From Candidatus Kinetoplastibacterium desouzaii TCC079E (GTDB taxonomy: Bacteria; Pseudomonadota; Gammaproteobacteria; Burkholderiales; Burkholderiaceae_B), in the NCBI RefSeq assembly GCF_000340795.1, contig NC_020294.1:248001-312000 (forward strand): a DNA stretch of 64,000 nucleotides, read 5' to 3'. Positions 10,553 through 18,573 of the stretch are shown here, one piece after another (positions within the stretch are counted from its first letter, which is position 1; the number at the start of each line of letters is the position of its first letter). The position numbers and the translations under genes are program-made. The notes beneath the pieces are model-generated. The model worked only from the letters and a program-made list of their open reading frames with translations, did no database searches and was not told where the DNA came from.

Positions 10553-11353
10553 ATGAAAAGAATTGCTATAGGATTATCCTATAATGGTGTTTTTTTTAAT
10601 GGATGGCAATCTCAATTAGATGTTGATTCTGTGCAAGACTCTCTAGAAAAAGCAATATTAAGATTTACAGCTAATAATAAAAGAATTAGAGTTACATGTG
10701 CAGGTCGTACAGATAAAGGAGTACATGCAACTTTGCAGGTTGTGCATTTTGACACTGATGTTAATAGAAAAATGTCTTCTTGGGTGAGAGGTATAAATAC
10801 TTTTCTACCATCAAGTGTTTCTGTTCATTGGGCAAAAGAAGTAACTGAAGATTTTCATGCTCGTTTTAGTGCTATTTCTAGAACATATACTTATGTTTTG
10901 TATTGTGGAAGAATCAGACCTTCTATATATAAAGATTTAGTAGGTTGGTGTATTTATGATCTTAATTTAGAAAATATGTTAATGGCTTCAGAATATTTAA
11001 TTGGTTTACATGATTTTAGTAGTTTTCGTGCGTCTGGATGCCAATCAAATAATCCTGTGAGATTTGTTCACTATATAGAAATTAAAAGAAATGGTCATTT
11101 TATATTTTTTAAAATAAAAGCAAATGCTTTTTTATATCATATGGTTCGTAACATAATTGGTTCTTTGATCGAAGTAGGTAAGTCTATTAAAAGTGTATAT
11201 TGGATAAAAGAATTGTTGGAATCTAAAAATAGATCTTTGAGTGCTCCAACTTTTTCTCCTTCTGGTTTATACTTGTCGTATATTTCTTATCCAGATAAAT
11301 TTAATTTGTTTCAACATACGAATGATGAAGATATTGCTATTCCATTTTTATAA
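10553..11353 (+). CDS. truA: tRNA pseudouridine(38-40) synthase
   Basis: TruA converts uridines 38-40 of tRNA anticodon stems to pseudouridine. The catalytic Asp is residue 54, in AGRTDKGVHA. HARFSAISRTYTY and the C-terminal FLYHMVRNIIGSL are also family blocks. I prefer the ATG at 10553 (MKRIAIGLSYNG, 266 residues); an in-frame ATG at 10541 would add four residues and neither has a strong ribosome site. As in related genomes it precedes trpF; the fimV gene usually found between asd and truA is missing. Confidence 0.93.
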   Translation: MKRIAIGLSYNGVFFNGWQSQLDVDSVQDSLEKAILRFTANNKRIRVTCAGRTDKGVHATLQVVHFDTDVNRKMSSWVRGINTFLPSSVSVHWAKEVTEDFHARFSAISRTYTYVLYCGRIRPSIYKDLVGWCIYDLNLENMLMASEYLIGLHDFSSFRASGCQSNNPVRFVHYIEIKRNGHFIFFKIKANAFLYHMVRNIIGSLIEVGKSIKSVYWIKELLESKNRSLSAPTFSPSGLYLSYISYPDKFNLFQHTNDEDIAIPFL

Positions 11354-11385
11354 GATTTTTATTTGATTTTAGATAATTTATTTAT

Positions 11386-12063
11386 ATGACTTACAGGCAT
11401 ACTAGAATAAAAGTTTGTGGTTTTACTAAAGAGGAAGATGTTATTTCTGCTATTGATTGTGGTGTTAATGCAATTGGGATAGTTTTTTACAAAAATAGTA
11501 AACGTTCTATTTCTATAAATCAAGCAATATCTATAAAGAAAGAAATTCCTCCTTTTGTTGATTTGGTTGCTTTATTTGTCAATCCTTCTAGATTAGAAGT
11601 GAATAAAGTACAGGATGCAATTTCTCCAGATTTGATTCAATTTCATGGTGATGAAAGTCCAGATTTTTGTTCAAGTTTTAATCAAAAGTTTTTAAAAGCT
11701 TTTAGAGTAGGAGCTCCAGATTTAAAGAATTCAGATAATTTAAAAAATGCTTGTTTAAATTATTATAATGCTCATGGTTGGTTGTTTGATAGTTATAGTA
11801 GTGGATATGGAGGGAGTGGTATTTCTTTTGATCATAAATTATTAAAACCACTATTTGAAAGCACTCAAAAAAAACGCATTATATTATCAGGAGGTATTAA
11901 CGAAGATAATATAATTAGTATATTAAGTAAAATACAACCATACTCAATAGATGTAAGTAGTGGTGTTGAAATTTCTCCTGGAGTAAAATCTTCAGAAAAA
12001 ATATTTAGATTAATTAATTTAATCAGAATGTCAGAAAAATGTATGCCTATTAGCACAATATAA
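11386..12063 (+). CDS. trpF: Phosphoribosylanthranilate isomerase
   Basis: TrpF performs the Amadori rearrangement of phosphoribosylanthranilate in tryptophan synthesis. The N-terminal IKVCGFT carries the catalytic Cys, LFDSY near residue 130 carries the catalytic Asp, and LSGGIN near residue 165 binds phosphate. At 225 residues it is a full-length TIM barrel. In free-living relatives trpB and trpA follow; here a tRNA-Val and thrS follow, so the tryptophan synthase genes are either elsewhere or lost. Whether the pathway is complete in the symbiont cannot be seen here. Confidence 0.93.
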   Translation: MTYRHTRIKVCGFTKEEDVISAIDCGVNAIGIVFYKNSKRSISINQAISIKKEIPPFVDLVALFVNPSRLEVNKVQDAISPDLIQFHGDESPDFCSSFNQKFLKAFRVGAPDLKNSDNLKNACLNYYNAHGWLFDSYSSGYGGSGISFDHKLLKPLFESTQKKRIILSGGINEDNIISILSKIQPYSIDVSSGVEISPGVKSSEKIFRLINLIRMSEKCMPISTI

Positions 12064-12133
12064 ACATTATATTTTCTTAAAAGATAATTTTTGTTTGCGA
12101 GTTTGTTAAATACATTATAAAATTAACAATTAT

Positions 12134-12210
12134 AGGCGGTTAGCTCAGATGGTTAGAGCGCTACGTTGACATCGTAGAGGTCGTTGGTTCGATCCCAATA
12201 CCGCCTACCA
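12134..12210 (+). tRNA. tRNA-Val (anticodon GAC)
   Basis: The sequence folds as a 77-base cloverleaf with encoded CCA. The acceptor AGGCGGT pairs with ACCGCCT, the anticodon stem CTACG pairs with CGTAG around loop TTGACAT (anticodon GAC), and the T arm has the usual GGTTCGATC. It reads GUC and GUU valine codons. A TATAAA at 12116-12121 could be its -10 element. Confidence 0.96.
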
Positions 12211-12308
12211 TATATAAATATAATAATATGATTATGGTTTCTTGTTTTTTGTAAGATGTATGCATATCCTTGTTAATCTATAGTAGTAGATTTCTGTAAA
12301 TTCTATAT

Positions 12309-12334
12309 AATTATCTTTGTTGATAATTTTTTCT
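12309..12334 (+). terminator. Terminator-like hairpin upstream of thrS
   Basis: AATTATC at 12309-12315 pairs with GATAATT at 12322-12328 around a six-base loop and runs directly into a T-run at 12327-12332. It is AT-rich and weak. It may end the tRNA-Val transcript or act in the thrS leader; the rest of the 223-base gap shows only AT-rich sequence. Confidence 0.42.
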
Positions 12335-12433
12335 TTTAAGTCCAGTTAGTAACTTATATTTAGAAAGTATTTTATTTATATATAAATATATTTGTATTTA
12401 TATATTTTGATTTTATGATTTAAGGAATGTTTA

Positions 12434-14365
12434 ATGATATTAGTGACATTGCCAGATGGCTTGCAACTTAGATATGATCAGGCAGTTAATATTTCTACAG
12501 TTGTCACGGATATTGGTTTGAATAGCATAGCTGTTGCAGGATCTATAAGTTTTAATGGTGTGGATTTTAAATTAGTTGATTTGAGTTTCCAAATAATTAA
12601 AAATGCAACAGTTAAAATTATCACTATAAAAGAAAGTGAAGGTTTGGAAATAATTCGTCATTCTACAGCACATTTACTAGCCTATGCTATTAAAGAATTA
12701 TTTCCAGAAGCAAAAATTGCTATAGGTCCAGTTATTGATAATGGTTTTTATTATGATATTAGTTGTAAACACTCTATAACTTTAGATGATCTAAATATTA
12801 TAGAAAAGAAAATGCATGAATTATCATTGAAAAATGAATTAATTATAAGAGAATCTTCTAGTAGAAATAATGCATTAAATTTTTTTAAAGAAATAGGTGA
12901 AAGCTATAAAGTAGAAATAATTTCTCAAATACCAGAATCTGATGATCTCTCATTGTATAGAGAGGGTAATTTTGTTGATTTATGTAAAGGTCCTCATGTT
13001 CCTTCTAATGGTTTTTTAAAATATTTTAAATTATTAAAAATATCTGGAGCATATTGGCGAGGAGATAGCAATAATGAAATGTTACAAAGGATATATGGTA
13101 CAGCCTGGGCTACTAAAGATCAGTTAAATAGTTATTTAAAAATGCTAGAAGAGGCAGCAAAAAGAGACCACAGGAAAATATCTAAAGATTTAGATTTATT
13201 TCATATTCAAGAAGAAGGGCCTGGATTAATTTTTTGGCACCCAAAAGGTTGGATTATATGGCAACAAATAGAAAATTATATGAGGAATGTGTATGTTAAT
13301 AATGGTTATAAGGAAATTAAGAGTCCTCAATTATTAGATATATCTTTGTGGAAAAAAACAGGTCATTGGGATAATTATCGTGAGAATATGTTCATTACTC
13401 ATTCAGAGAATCGTGATTATGCTCTAAAACCTATGAATTGCCCAGGACATATACAGGTTTTTAATTCAAGTTTACGTTCATATAAAGAACTACCTATAAG
13501 ATATGGTGAGTTTGGACAGTGCCATCGCAATGAAACATCTGGTTCTTTACATGGTCTTATGAGATTGCGAGGATTTACTCAAGATGATGGTCATATATTT
13601 TGTGCTGAAGAACATTTAGAGAAAGAATGTATTTGTTTTACAAAATTACTGCAAAAAGTATATAATGATTTTGGTTTTAAAGATATTACATATAGAGTAT
13701 CTACTCGACCTAAGAAGAGGATAGGTAGTGATGATTTATGGGATCAGGCCGAGAATGCTTTAATTAATAGTCTTAGTCAAATGGGTTGTGAATTTGATAT
13801 TAGTGCAGGAGAAGGTGCTTTTTACGGTCCTAAGATAGAATATGTTTTAAAAGATGCAATAGGAAGAAATTGGCAATGTGGCACTATTCAGGTTGATTTT
13901 TCTATGCCTGTAAGATTAAAAGCTGAATATGTAGATGCACATGATCAAAGGTGTAATCCAGTAATGCTTCATAGAGCTATTCTAGGTTCTATAGAGCGTT
14001 TTGTAGGTGTTTTGATTGAGCATCATGCTGGTTCTATGCCTCTTTGGTTAGCTCCAGTACAGATTGTAATTTGTTGCATTTCTGAACAGTATGCAGATTA
14101 TGCTAATATTGTTATGCGAGATTTAAGAAAAAATGGTTTTCGTGTTGAGGTTGATTTGAGGAATGAAAAAATTAATCGTAAAATTCGAGAACATTCTTTG
14201 CAGAAAGTACCATATATTTTAGTTGTTGGTGAGAAAGAAAAAAATGATGCTACTTTATCAATACGTACTAGAGGATCTAAAAATTCTTTTATTATGAATA
14301 GTAATGAATTTATAAAACTTCTAACTGATGATATATGTACACTTAATCATAGTTTTTCTAGTTAA
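12434..14365 (+). CDS. thrS: Threonyl-tRNA synthetase
   Basis: ThrRS charges tRNA-Thr and edits mischarged serine. Domains in order are: N-terminal TGS (about residues 1-60); an editing domain with HSTAHLL, VIDNGFYYD and VDLCKGPH; a class II catalytic core with zinc-ligand Cys in MNCPGH, GSLHGLMR and the motif-3 region MLHRAILGS; and a C-terminal anticodon domain. At 643 residues it is full length with all key residues kept. AAGGA at 12422-12426 gives a good ribosome site. It precedes infC, as in most proteobacteria. Confidence 0.97.
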   Translation: MILVTLPDGLQLRYDQAVNISTVVTDIGLNSIAVAGSISFNGVDFKLVDLSFQIIKNATVKIITIKESEGLEIIRHSTAHLLAYAIKELFPEAKIAIGPVIDNGFYYDISCKHSITLDDLNIIEKKMHELSLKNELIIRESSSRNNALNFFKEIGESYKVEIISQIPESDDLSLYREGNFVDLCKGPHVPSNGFLKYFKLLKISGAYWRGDSNNEMLQRIYGTAWATKDQLNSYLKMLEEAAKRDHRKISKDLDLFHIQEEGPGLIFWHPKGWIIWQQIENYMRNVYVNNGYKEIKSPQLLDISLWKKTGHWDNYRENMFITHSENRDYALKPMNCPGHIQVFNSSLRSYKELPIRYGEFGQCHRNETSGSLHGLMRLRGFTQDDGHIFCAEEHLEKECICFTKLLQKVYNDFGFKDITYRVSTRPKKRIGSDDLWDQAENALINSLSQMGCEFDISAGEGAFYGPKIEYVLKDAIGRNWQCGTIQVDFSMPVRLKAEYVDAHDQRCNPVMLHRAILGSIERFVGVLIEHHAGSMPLWLAPVQIVICCISEQYADYANIVMRDLRKNGFRVEVDLRNEKINRKIREHSLQKVPYILVVGEKEKNDATLSIRTRGSKNSFIMNSNEFIKLLTDDICTLNHSFSS

Positions 14366-14382
14366 TTTTCTTTTTAATTTTT

Positions 14383-14388
14383 GAGGAG
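14383..14388 (+). promoter_or_regulatory. Strong Shine-Dalgarno site for the AUC start of infC
   Basis: GAGGAG lies eight bases before the ATC at 14397. The in-frame TGA at 14382-14384 overlaps this site and rules out any start farther upstream, so the pair decides the infC start. Confidence 0.75.
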
Positions 14389-14396
14389 TTGTTAAT

Positions 14397-14921
14397 ATCG
14401 CTACCGAAAAGACTAGTCGTATAAATGGTGAAATCCGTGTTCCTGAAATACGTTTGATAGGTATTGATGGTGAACAGTTGGGAATAAAGAAGATTGCTGA
14501 GGCTTTGCAATTATCAGAAGATCTTGGTATTGATCTTGTTGAGATAGCTCCTAATGCGATTCCTCCTGTTTGTCGTTTGATGGATTATGGTAAATTTAAA
14601 TATAAAGAACAAAAAAGATTAGCTGAAGCTAAGTCTAAACAAAAGACAATTCAAGTAAAGGAAATTAAGTTTCGGCCATCTACAGATGATGGAGATTATA
14701 ATGTTAAATTAAGAAATTTACGTAGGTTTTTAGAAGAAGGTGATAAGGCTAAGGTTTCTTTACGTTTTCGTGGAAGAGAAATGGCTCATCAAGAAATAGG
14801 TATGGTTCTTCTAGAAAGAATACGCTCTGATTTAGTCGATTATGCTCTTGTAGAGTCAATGCCTAAATTAGAGGGTAGACAGATGGTTATGATGTTAGCA
14901 CCAAAGAAAAAAACTGTGTAA
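14397..14921 (+). CDS. infC: Translation initiation factor IF-3, starting at AUC
   Basis: IF-3 binds the 30S subunit, blocks early subunit joining and checks start codon and initiator tRNA. There is no ATG that yields a full N-domain. The frame is open from ATC at 14397 and encodes (M)[19 protein letters not shown], the conserved IF-3 start, with a strong GAGGAG site eight bases before. Beginning at the TTG at 14454 would remove the conserved N-terminal RINGEIR block. From ATC the protein is 174 residues, the usual size. AUU/AUC starts in infC are known to let IF-3 repress its own translation. rpmI and rplT, normally next, are absent. Confidence 0.93.
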   Translation: MATEKTSRINGEIRVPEIRLIGIDGEQLGIKKIAEALQLSEDLGIDLVEIAPNAIPPVCRLMDYGKFKYKEQKRLAEAKSKQKTIQVKEIKFRPSTDDGDYNVKLRNLRRFLEEGDKAKVSLRFRGREMAHQEIGMVLLERIRSDLVDYALVESMPKLEGRQMVMMLAPKKKTV

Positions 14922-14960
14922 ATAGTTATTTAAAAACGCTACATTCTTACTTAATTAATA

Positions 14961-14995
14961 GCTTGCGTAATTGTTTTACGCAAGCATTTGTTTGA
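14961..14995 (+). terminator. Rho-independent-like terminator after infC
   Basis: A perfect 10-bp stem (GCTTGCGTAA at 14961-14970 with TTACGCAAGC at 14976-14985) and 5-base loop are followed by a T-rich stretch. It ends the thrS-infC unit just before gshB and supports the view that no ribosomal protein genes follow infC here. Confidence 0.65.
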
Positions 14996-15002
14996 TAATT
15001 TT

Positions 15003-15968
15003 ATGCATGTATTATTTATAATAGATCCAATAGAAACTCTTTTTGCTTATAAAGATACTTCTGTGGATATAATGATTACTTTAATTGAAAGAAATAATGT
15101 AATTAGTATAGCCAATCAAAAAGATTTATTTATTGAAGATGGTAAGGTAAAGGTTAAATCTCAAAGAATTTATTTACAAACAAATATTAATTTACATAAA
15201 AATGAATGGTTTTATACAAACTCTTCTTCAAATATAGAGGAAATTAGTTTGTTTGATGTTGTGTTGGTTAGGAAAGATCCTCCATTTGACATGGAGTATC
15301 TTTATATGACTCATATACTTGAATATGCAAAAAAAAGTGGTGTTAATATTATAAATAACCCAGCGTCAATTCGTAATTATCCTGAGAAATTATCAATTTT
15401 GAATTTTCCCGAACTTATAGCTCCGACTATAGTTTCTAGTAGTATTTTTGAATTACAAAAATTCTGTTGTAAACATCAAGATGTGATTGTGAAACCGTTA
15501 GATGGTATGGGTGGAACTGGTATATTTAGACTGAAGAATAATGACTATAATTTAAATGTTATTTTAGAAACAGTTACAAATAATAATAGTTCTACAGTTA
15601 TGGTGCAAAAATACATTCCAGAAATATTAAATGGAGATAAAAGGGTAATCTTAATAAATAACAAGATCGTTCCTTTTTGTTTAGCTAGAATTCCAAAAGA
15701 AGGAGAGACAAGGGGCAATTTAGCAGTAGGAGGAAGAGGTGTTGCTCAGACTCTTTCTAAAAATGATATAAGAATAGCAGAAATAGTTAGTGATTTTTTT
15801 ATTGATAAAGGCCTTGCCATAATAGGTTTGGATATTATAGGAGATTATTTAACTGAAATCAATATAACTAGTCCTACTTGTTTTGTAGAGATTAAAAAAC
15901 AAACTCAATTTAATGTATCAGGAATGTTTGTTGACTATTTAGAAACATTGTTATTAAATAAAACTTAA
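15003..15968 (+). CDS. gshB: Glutathione synthetase
   Basis: GshB joins gamma-glutamylcysteine and glycine with ATP. The ATP-grasp features are clear: IVKPLDGMGGTGIFRL in the middle, RIPKEGETRGNLAVGGRG as the flexible loop, and GLDIIGDYLTEIN with metal-binding Glu/Asn near the C-terminus. I start at ATG 15003 (MHVLFIIDPIE), since GshB proteins begin a few residues before this DPIE/DPI block; a TTG at 14988 would overlap the preceding terminator. The 321 residues are normal. gshA is not adjacent. The next gene is the HPr homologue, leaving out the EIIA gene usually found between. Confidence 0.94.
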   Translation: MHVLFIIDPIETLFAYKDTSVDIMITLIERNNVISIANQKDLFIEDGKVKVKSQRIYLQTNINLHKNEWFYTNSSSNIEEISLFDVVLVRKDPPFDMEYLYMTHILEYAKKSGVNIINNPASIRNYPEKLSILNFPELIAPTIVSSSIFELQKFCCKHQDVIVKPLDGMGGTGIFRLKNNDYNLNVILETVTNNNSSTVMVQKYIPEILNGDKRVILINNKIVPFCLARIPKEGETRGNLAVGGRGVAQTLSKNDIRIAEIVSDFFIDKGLAIIGLDIIGDYLTEINITSPTCFVEIKKQTQFNVSGMFVDYLETLLLNKT

Positions 15969-16024
15969 AGAGTTTTTTATATTTTATAACATTATGATTA
16001 ATCAAATAATTTTTCTTCTTTTAT

Positions 16025-16276
16025 ATGATTTTAGCTAAAAATGTAATTCTTAATAAAGAATGTGGTTTGAATGCTGTTGAGTCATCTAAACTTACTAAAA
16101 TTGCAGGTAAATTTAGATGTGAGATTTTTATATCATGTGATGCTAGACGAGTCAATGCGAAAAGTATTATGGGTATAATGATGTTGGCCGCAGGAAAAGG
16201 TAAACTTATTAAAATAGAAGCATCTGGTATAGATGCTGAAGAGGCTATAAATTCTTTAGAATGCTTTTTTTCTTAG
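16025..16276 (+). CDS. ptsH: HPr-like protein lacking the phosphorylatable histidine
   Basis: This 83-residue protein aligns along its length with HPr, the phosphocarrier of the phosphotransferase system. In functional HPr the active site reads GLHARxS. Here it reads GLNAVES at residues 14-20, so the catalytic His (canonical 15) is Asn16 and the conserved Arg (canonical 17) is Val18. By contrast the regulatory block RRVNAKSIMGIMMLAAGKG is intact, including Ser47 (canonical Ser46, target of HPr kinase). PTS phosphotransfer should be impossible. No ptsI or EIIA gene lies beside it; the next gene, dut, is convergent. It may be a remnant or serve a Ser-based regulatory role. Confidence 0.85.
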   Translation: MILAKNVILNKECGLNAVESSKLTKIAGKFRCEIFISCDARRVNAKSIMGIMMLAAGKGKLIKIEASGIDAEEAINSLECFFS

Positions 16277-16286
16277 ATTTGTATTT

Positions 16287-16796
16287 TTATTTTCCTGTTG
16301 AACCAAAACCACTATTCCCTCTTGGATTATTTTCTGAAAAATTTTCTACCAGATCAAATATAGGCTTGATTATTGGTAGAAATATCATTTGTGCTATTCT
16401 TTCTCCTGGGTTAATAAAAATGGACATGTTAGAATCTTTATGATTTCTATTCCATGCGCTGATGAAAATAGTACCTGAATAATCTGCGTCAATTACTCCA
16501 GCAGTATTTCCAAGTATTAGTCCTTTTTTATGCCCAAGTCCAGATCTTGGTAGTATGATTGCCATCATGTTAGATTTATTCATATGTATAGCTATACCAG
16601 TTGATATTAATGCAGGTATAGCTCCTGGTTTTATCTCAATTGTTTCTTCTACACAAGCATATAAATCAATACCTGCAGCAAGTTCGCTTTGATATTTAGG
16701 TAGTTCGCCATTTTTTTTTAAGAAATCATTAGTGATTTTAATCTCAATTTTTGGTGATAACAATTTGTCAATTAAATTTTCTGATTCATGTTTCAT
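16287..16796 (-). CDS. dut: dUTP diphosphatase
   Basis: dUTPase hydrolyses dUTP to dUMP, keeping uracil out of DNA and feeding dTMP synthesis. All five motifs are present in order: AGIDLYA, PRSGLGHKKG, GVIDADYSG (catalytic Asp), PGERIAQ, and the C-terminal flexible RGNSGFGSTGK. At 169 residues it is slightly longer than the usual 150 because of an N-terminal polar extension, and a later start is possible. It lies downstream of coaBC on the minus strand, as in relatives. Confidence 0.94.
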   Translation of the reverse strand: MKHESENLIDKLLSPKIEIKITNDFLKKNGELPKYQSELAAGIDLYACVEETIEIKPGAIPALISTGIAIHMNKSNMMAIILPRSGLGHKKGLILGNTAGVIDADYSGTIFISAWNRNHKDSNMSIFINPGERIAQMIFLPIIKPIFDLVENFSENNPRGNSGFGSTGK

Positions 16797-16826
16797 ATTT
16801 ATATTAATGTAGTTTGTTTTGAGTGT

Positions 16827-18020
16827 CTATTGTTTAAGTTTTTTGGATATCTCTTTCATTACCTGTCTAGCAGCTTCTATTTTATTAGAATTAGGCAAAT
16901 CTAAAATTTCTGACGAGTCTATTAACATAAGTTTTGCCTTGTCAGAATTCATTACGTCAGTTGCAATATTAGCTATGATAAGATCAATATTTTTTTGAAT
17001 AAGTTTTTTATATGCATAATCTTTTAGGTTTTCAGTTTCAGCTGCAAAACCAACGCAGAATGGTTTGTTTTTAATTTTAGCTACTTCATATAAAATATCA
17101 GGATTGTAATCTAAAATTATTTTCGGAATATTATTAGTATTATTTTTTTTGATTTTATTGTTTTGGTAGTTTAATACCTTCCAATCTGAAACAGCAGCGA
17201 CTGATATAAAAACATCTATATCAGCTATATTTCTCATAACAGATTGATACATATCAACAGCTGTTACAACATTATAAGTTTTAATGTTTGTTGGAATTTT
17301 TAAATTTGTTGGTCCAGTTACAAGAGTGACATCTGCACCAAATTCATAAGCTGCTTTTGCTATAGAATAACCCATTTTACCAGATGATTTATTACTTATG
17401 AATCGTATTGGGTCTATTGGTTCTATAGTAGGTCCTGCTGTTATAAGTATTTTTTTGTTTTTTAATAGTTTGGGTTGGAAGAATGATATTATTTCATCTG
17501 ATATTTCTTCTATTTCTGCCAGTTTTCCATATCCAATTTCTCCACAGGCTTGTTTGCCGTATGAAGGCCCAATGATTTTAATGTTATCAAGTATTAATTG
17601 TTTAATATTACGTTGTGTGCTGGGATTATTCCACATTTCTTTATTCATTGCTGGTGCAATGAATAGTTGACAATTTCTTGCTAAACACATAGTGGATAAG
17701 AAATCATCAGCTATTCCATTTGATATTTTTGCTATAAAATTTGCAGTTGATGGAACTATAATTATTAAGTCTGCTTTTCTGGTTAAATTTATATGATTTA
17801 TTCCATTATCGGAAATGTTCCATGACTCATCATCAATGACATCTTTACCAGAAAGAGTTTCCATAGTAGTCTTGGTAATAAAATTTTTAGATGACTTAGT
17901 CATTACGATAGTTACTATCGCTTCTTTTTCTATTAAGATTTTAATTAAATCTGCTACTTTGTAACAAGCAATACTACCTGTCATTCCTATAATGATATTT
18001 TTTTTATAAAGATCAGACAT
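16827..18020 (-). CDS. coaBC: Bifunctional phosphopantothenoylcysteine decarboxylase/ligase
   Basis: CoaBC performs two steps of coenzyme A synthesis: joining cysteine to phosphopantothenate, then decarboxylating the product. The N-terminal CoaC half has GSIACYK, the catalytic His in NHINLTRKADL, the PSTANFIAK block, PAMNKEMW, and Cys in ACGEIGYGKL. The CoaB half starts near residue 190 with ITAGPTIEPIDPIRFISNKSSGKMG. I use ATG 18020 (MSDLYKKNIIIG, 397 residues); a TTG at 18041 would add seven residues. The minus-strand order ribF-ileS-lspA-coaBC-dut suggests one transcript. Confidence 0.94.
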   Translation of the reverse strand: MSDLYKKNIIIGMTGSIACYKVADLIKILIEKEAIVTIVMTKSSKNFITKTTMETLSGKDVIDDESWNISDNGINHINLTRKADLIIIVPSTANFIAKISNGIADDFLSTMCLARNCQLFIAPAMNKEMWNNPSTQRNIKQLILDNIKIIGPSYGKQACGEIGYGKLAEIEEISDEIISFFQPKLLKNKKILITAGPTIEPIDPIRFISNKSSGKMGYSIAKAAYEFGADVTLVTGPTNLKIPTNIKTYNVVTAVDMYQSVMRNIADIDVFISVAAVSDWKVLNYQNNKIKKNNTNNIPKIILDYNPDILYEVAKIKNKPFCVGFAAETENLKDYAYKKLIQKNIDLIIANIATDVMNSDKAKLMLIDSSEILDLPNSNKIEAARQVMKEISKKLKQ

Positions 18021-18069
18021 TTTTATAATTGAATACCTCAACCCATTTTTAATATTAATAAATATAAAG

Positions 18070-18570
18070 CTATCTTTTTTTGTTCACTACTTCAGATAAA
18101 ATAAGTAAAATCGTACCAAAGCTTATATAAACATCAGCAAAGTTAAACGCAGGGAAGAAAAAATCATTGTAATAGAACAATAAAAAGTCTATTACATACC
18201 CATTAATAATCCTATCTATCATATTGCCTATAGTACCAGCCAAAATAGTAGTTAAAGAAAGAAATAGTATTATATTTGTTGCTTGTTTATATATGAACTG
18301 TTTTAGTATTACCAAGCAAACAAAACAGCCTATAACTATAAAAAAATATCTTTCCCAACCATTCTGATTAGATAATATACTAAAAGCTGCTCCCCAATTG
18401 TATATAATAGTTAGATCAAAGAATGAGTATATATTTATTCTTTCTGCGTATTTTATTGTTTGATCTAAATATGATTTAGTATATTGATCTACAATAATTA
18501 GAATAAATGCTATAAACAAACAATATTTTCTAAGATAATTACCTCTAGGGTTATATAATTTTTTTACCAT
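18070..18570 (-). CDS. lspA: Lipoprotein signal peptidase
   Basis: LspA is the inner-membrane aspartyl protease that cleaves prolipoproteins at the lipobox Cys. Four hydrophobic spans are visible in 166 residues. The two catalytic Asp lie in GNMIDRI and FNFADV near residues 115 and 144. A substrate in this window is the NlpD precursor, which carries a lipobox. It starts four bases past the ileS stop, indicating translational coupling. Confidence 0.94.
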   Translation of the reverse strand: MVKKLYNPRGNYLRKYCLFIAFILIIVDQYTKSYLDQTIKYAERINIYSFFDLTIIYNWGAAFSILSNQNGWERYFFIVIGCFVCLVILKQFIYKQATNIILFLSLTTILAGTIGNMIDRIINGYVIDFLLFYYNDFFFPAFNFADVYISFGTILLILSEVVNKKR

Positions 18571-18573
18571 AAG

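Noticed and set aside
16025-16276. Calling the HPr homologue a pseudogene
   Set aside because: The frame is intact and the rest of the protein is strongly conserved, so loss of one function is a better description.
16261-16443. Small open frame between ptsH and dut on the plus strand
   Set aside because: Overlaps the 3' end of dut in antisense and has no ribosome site.
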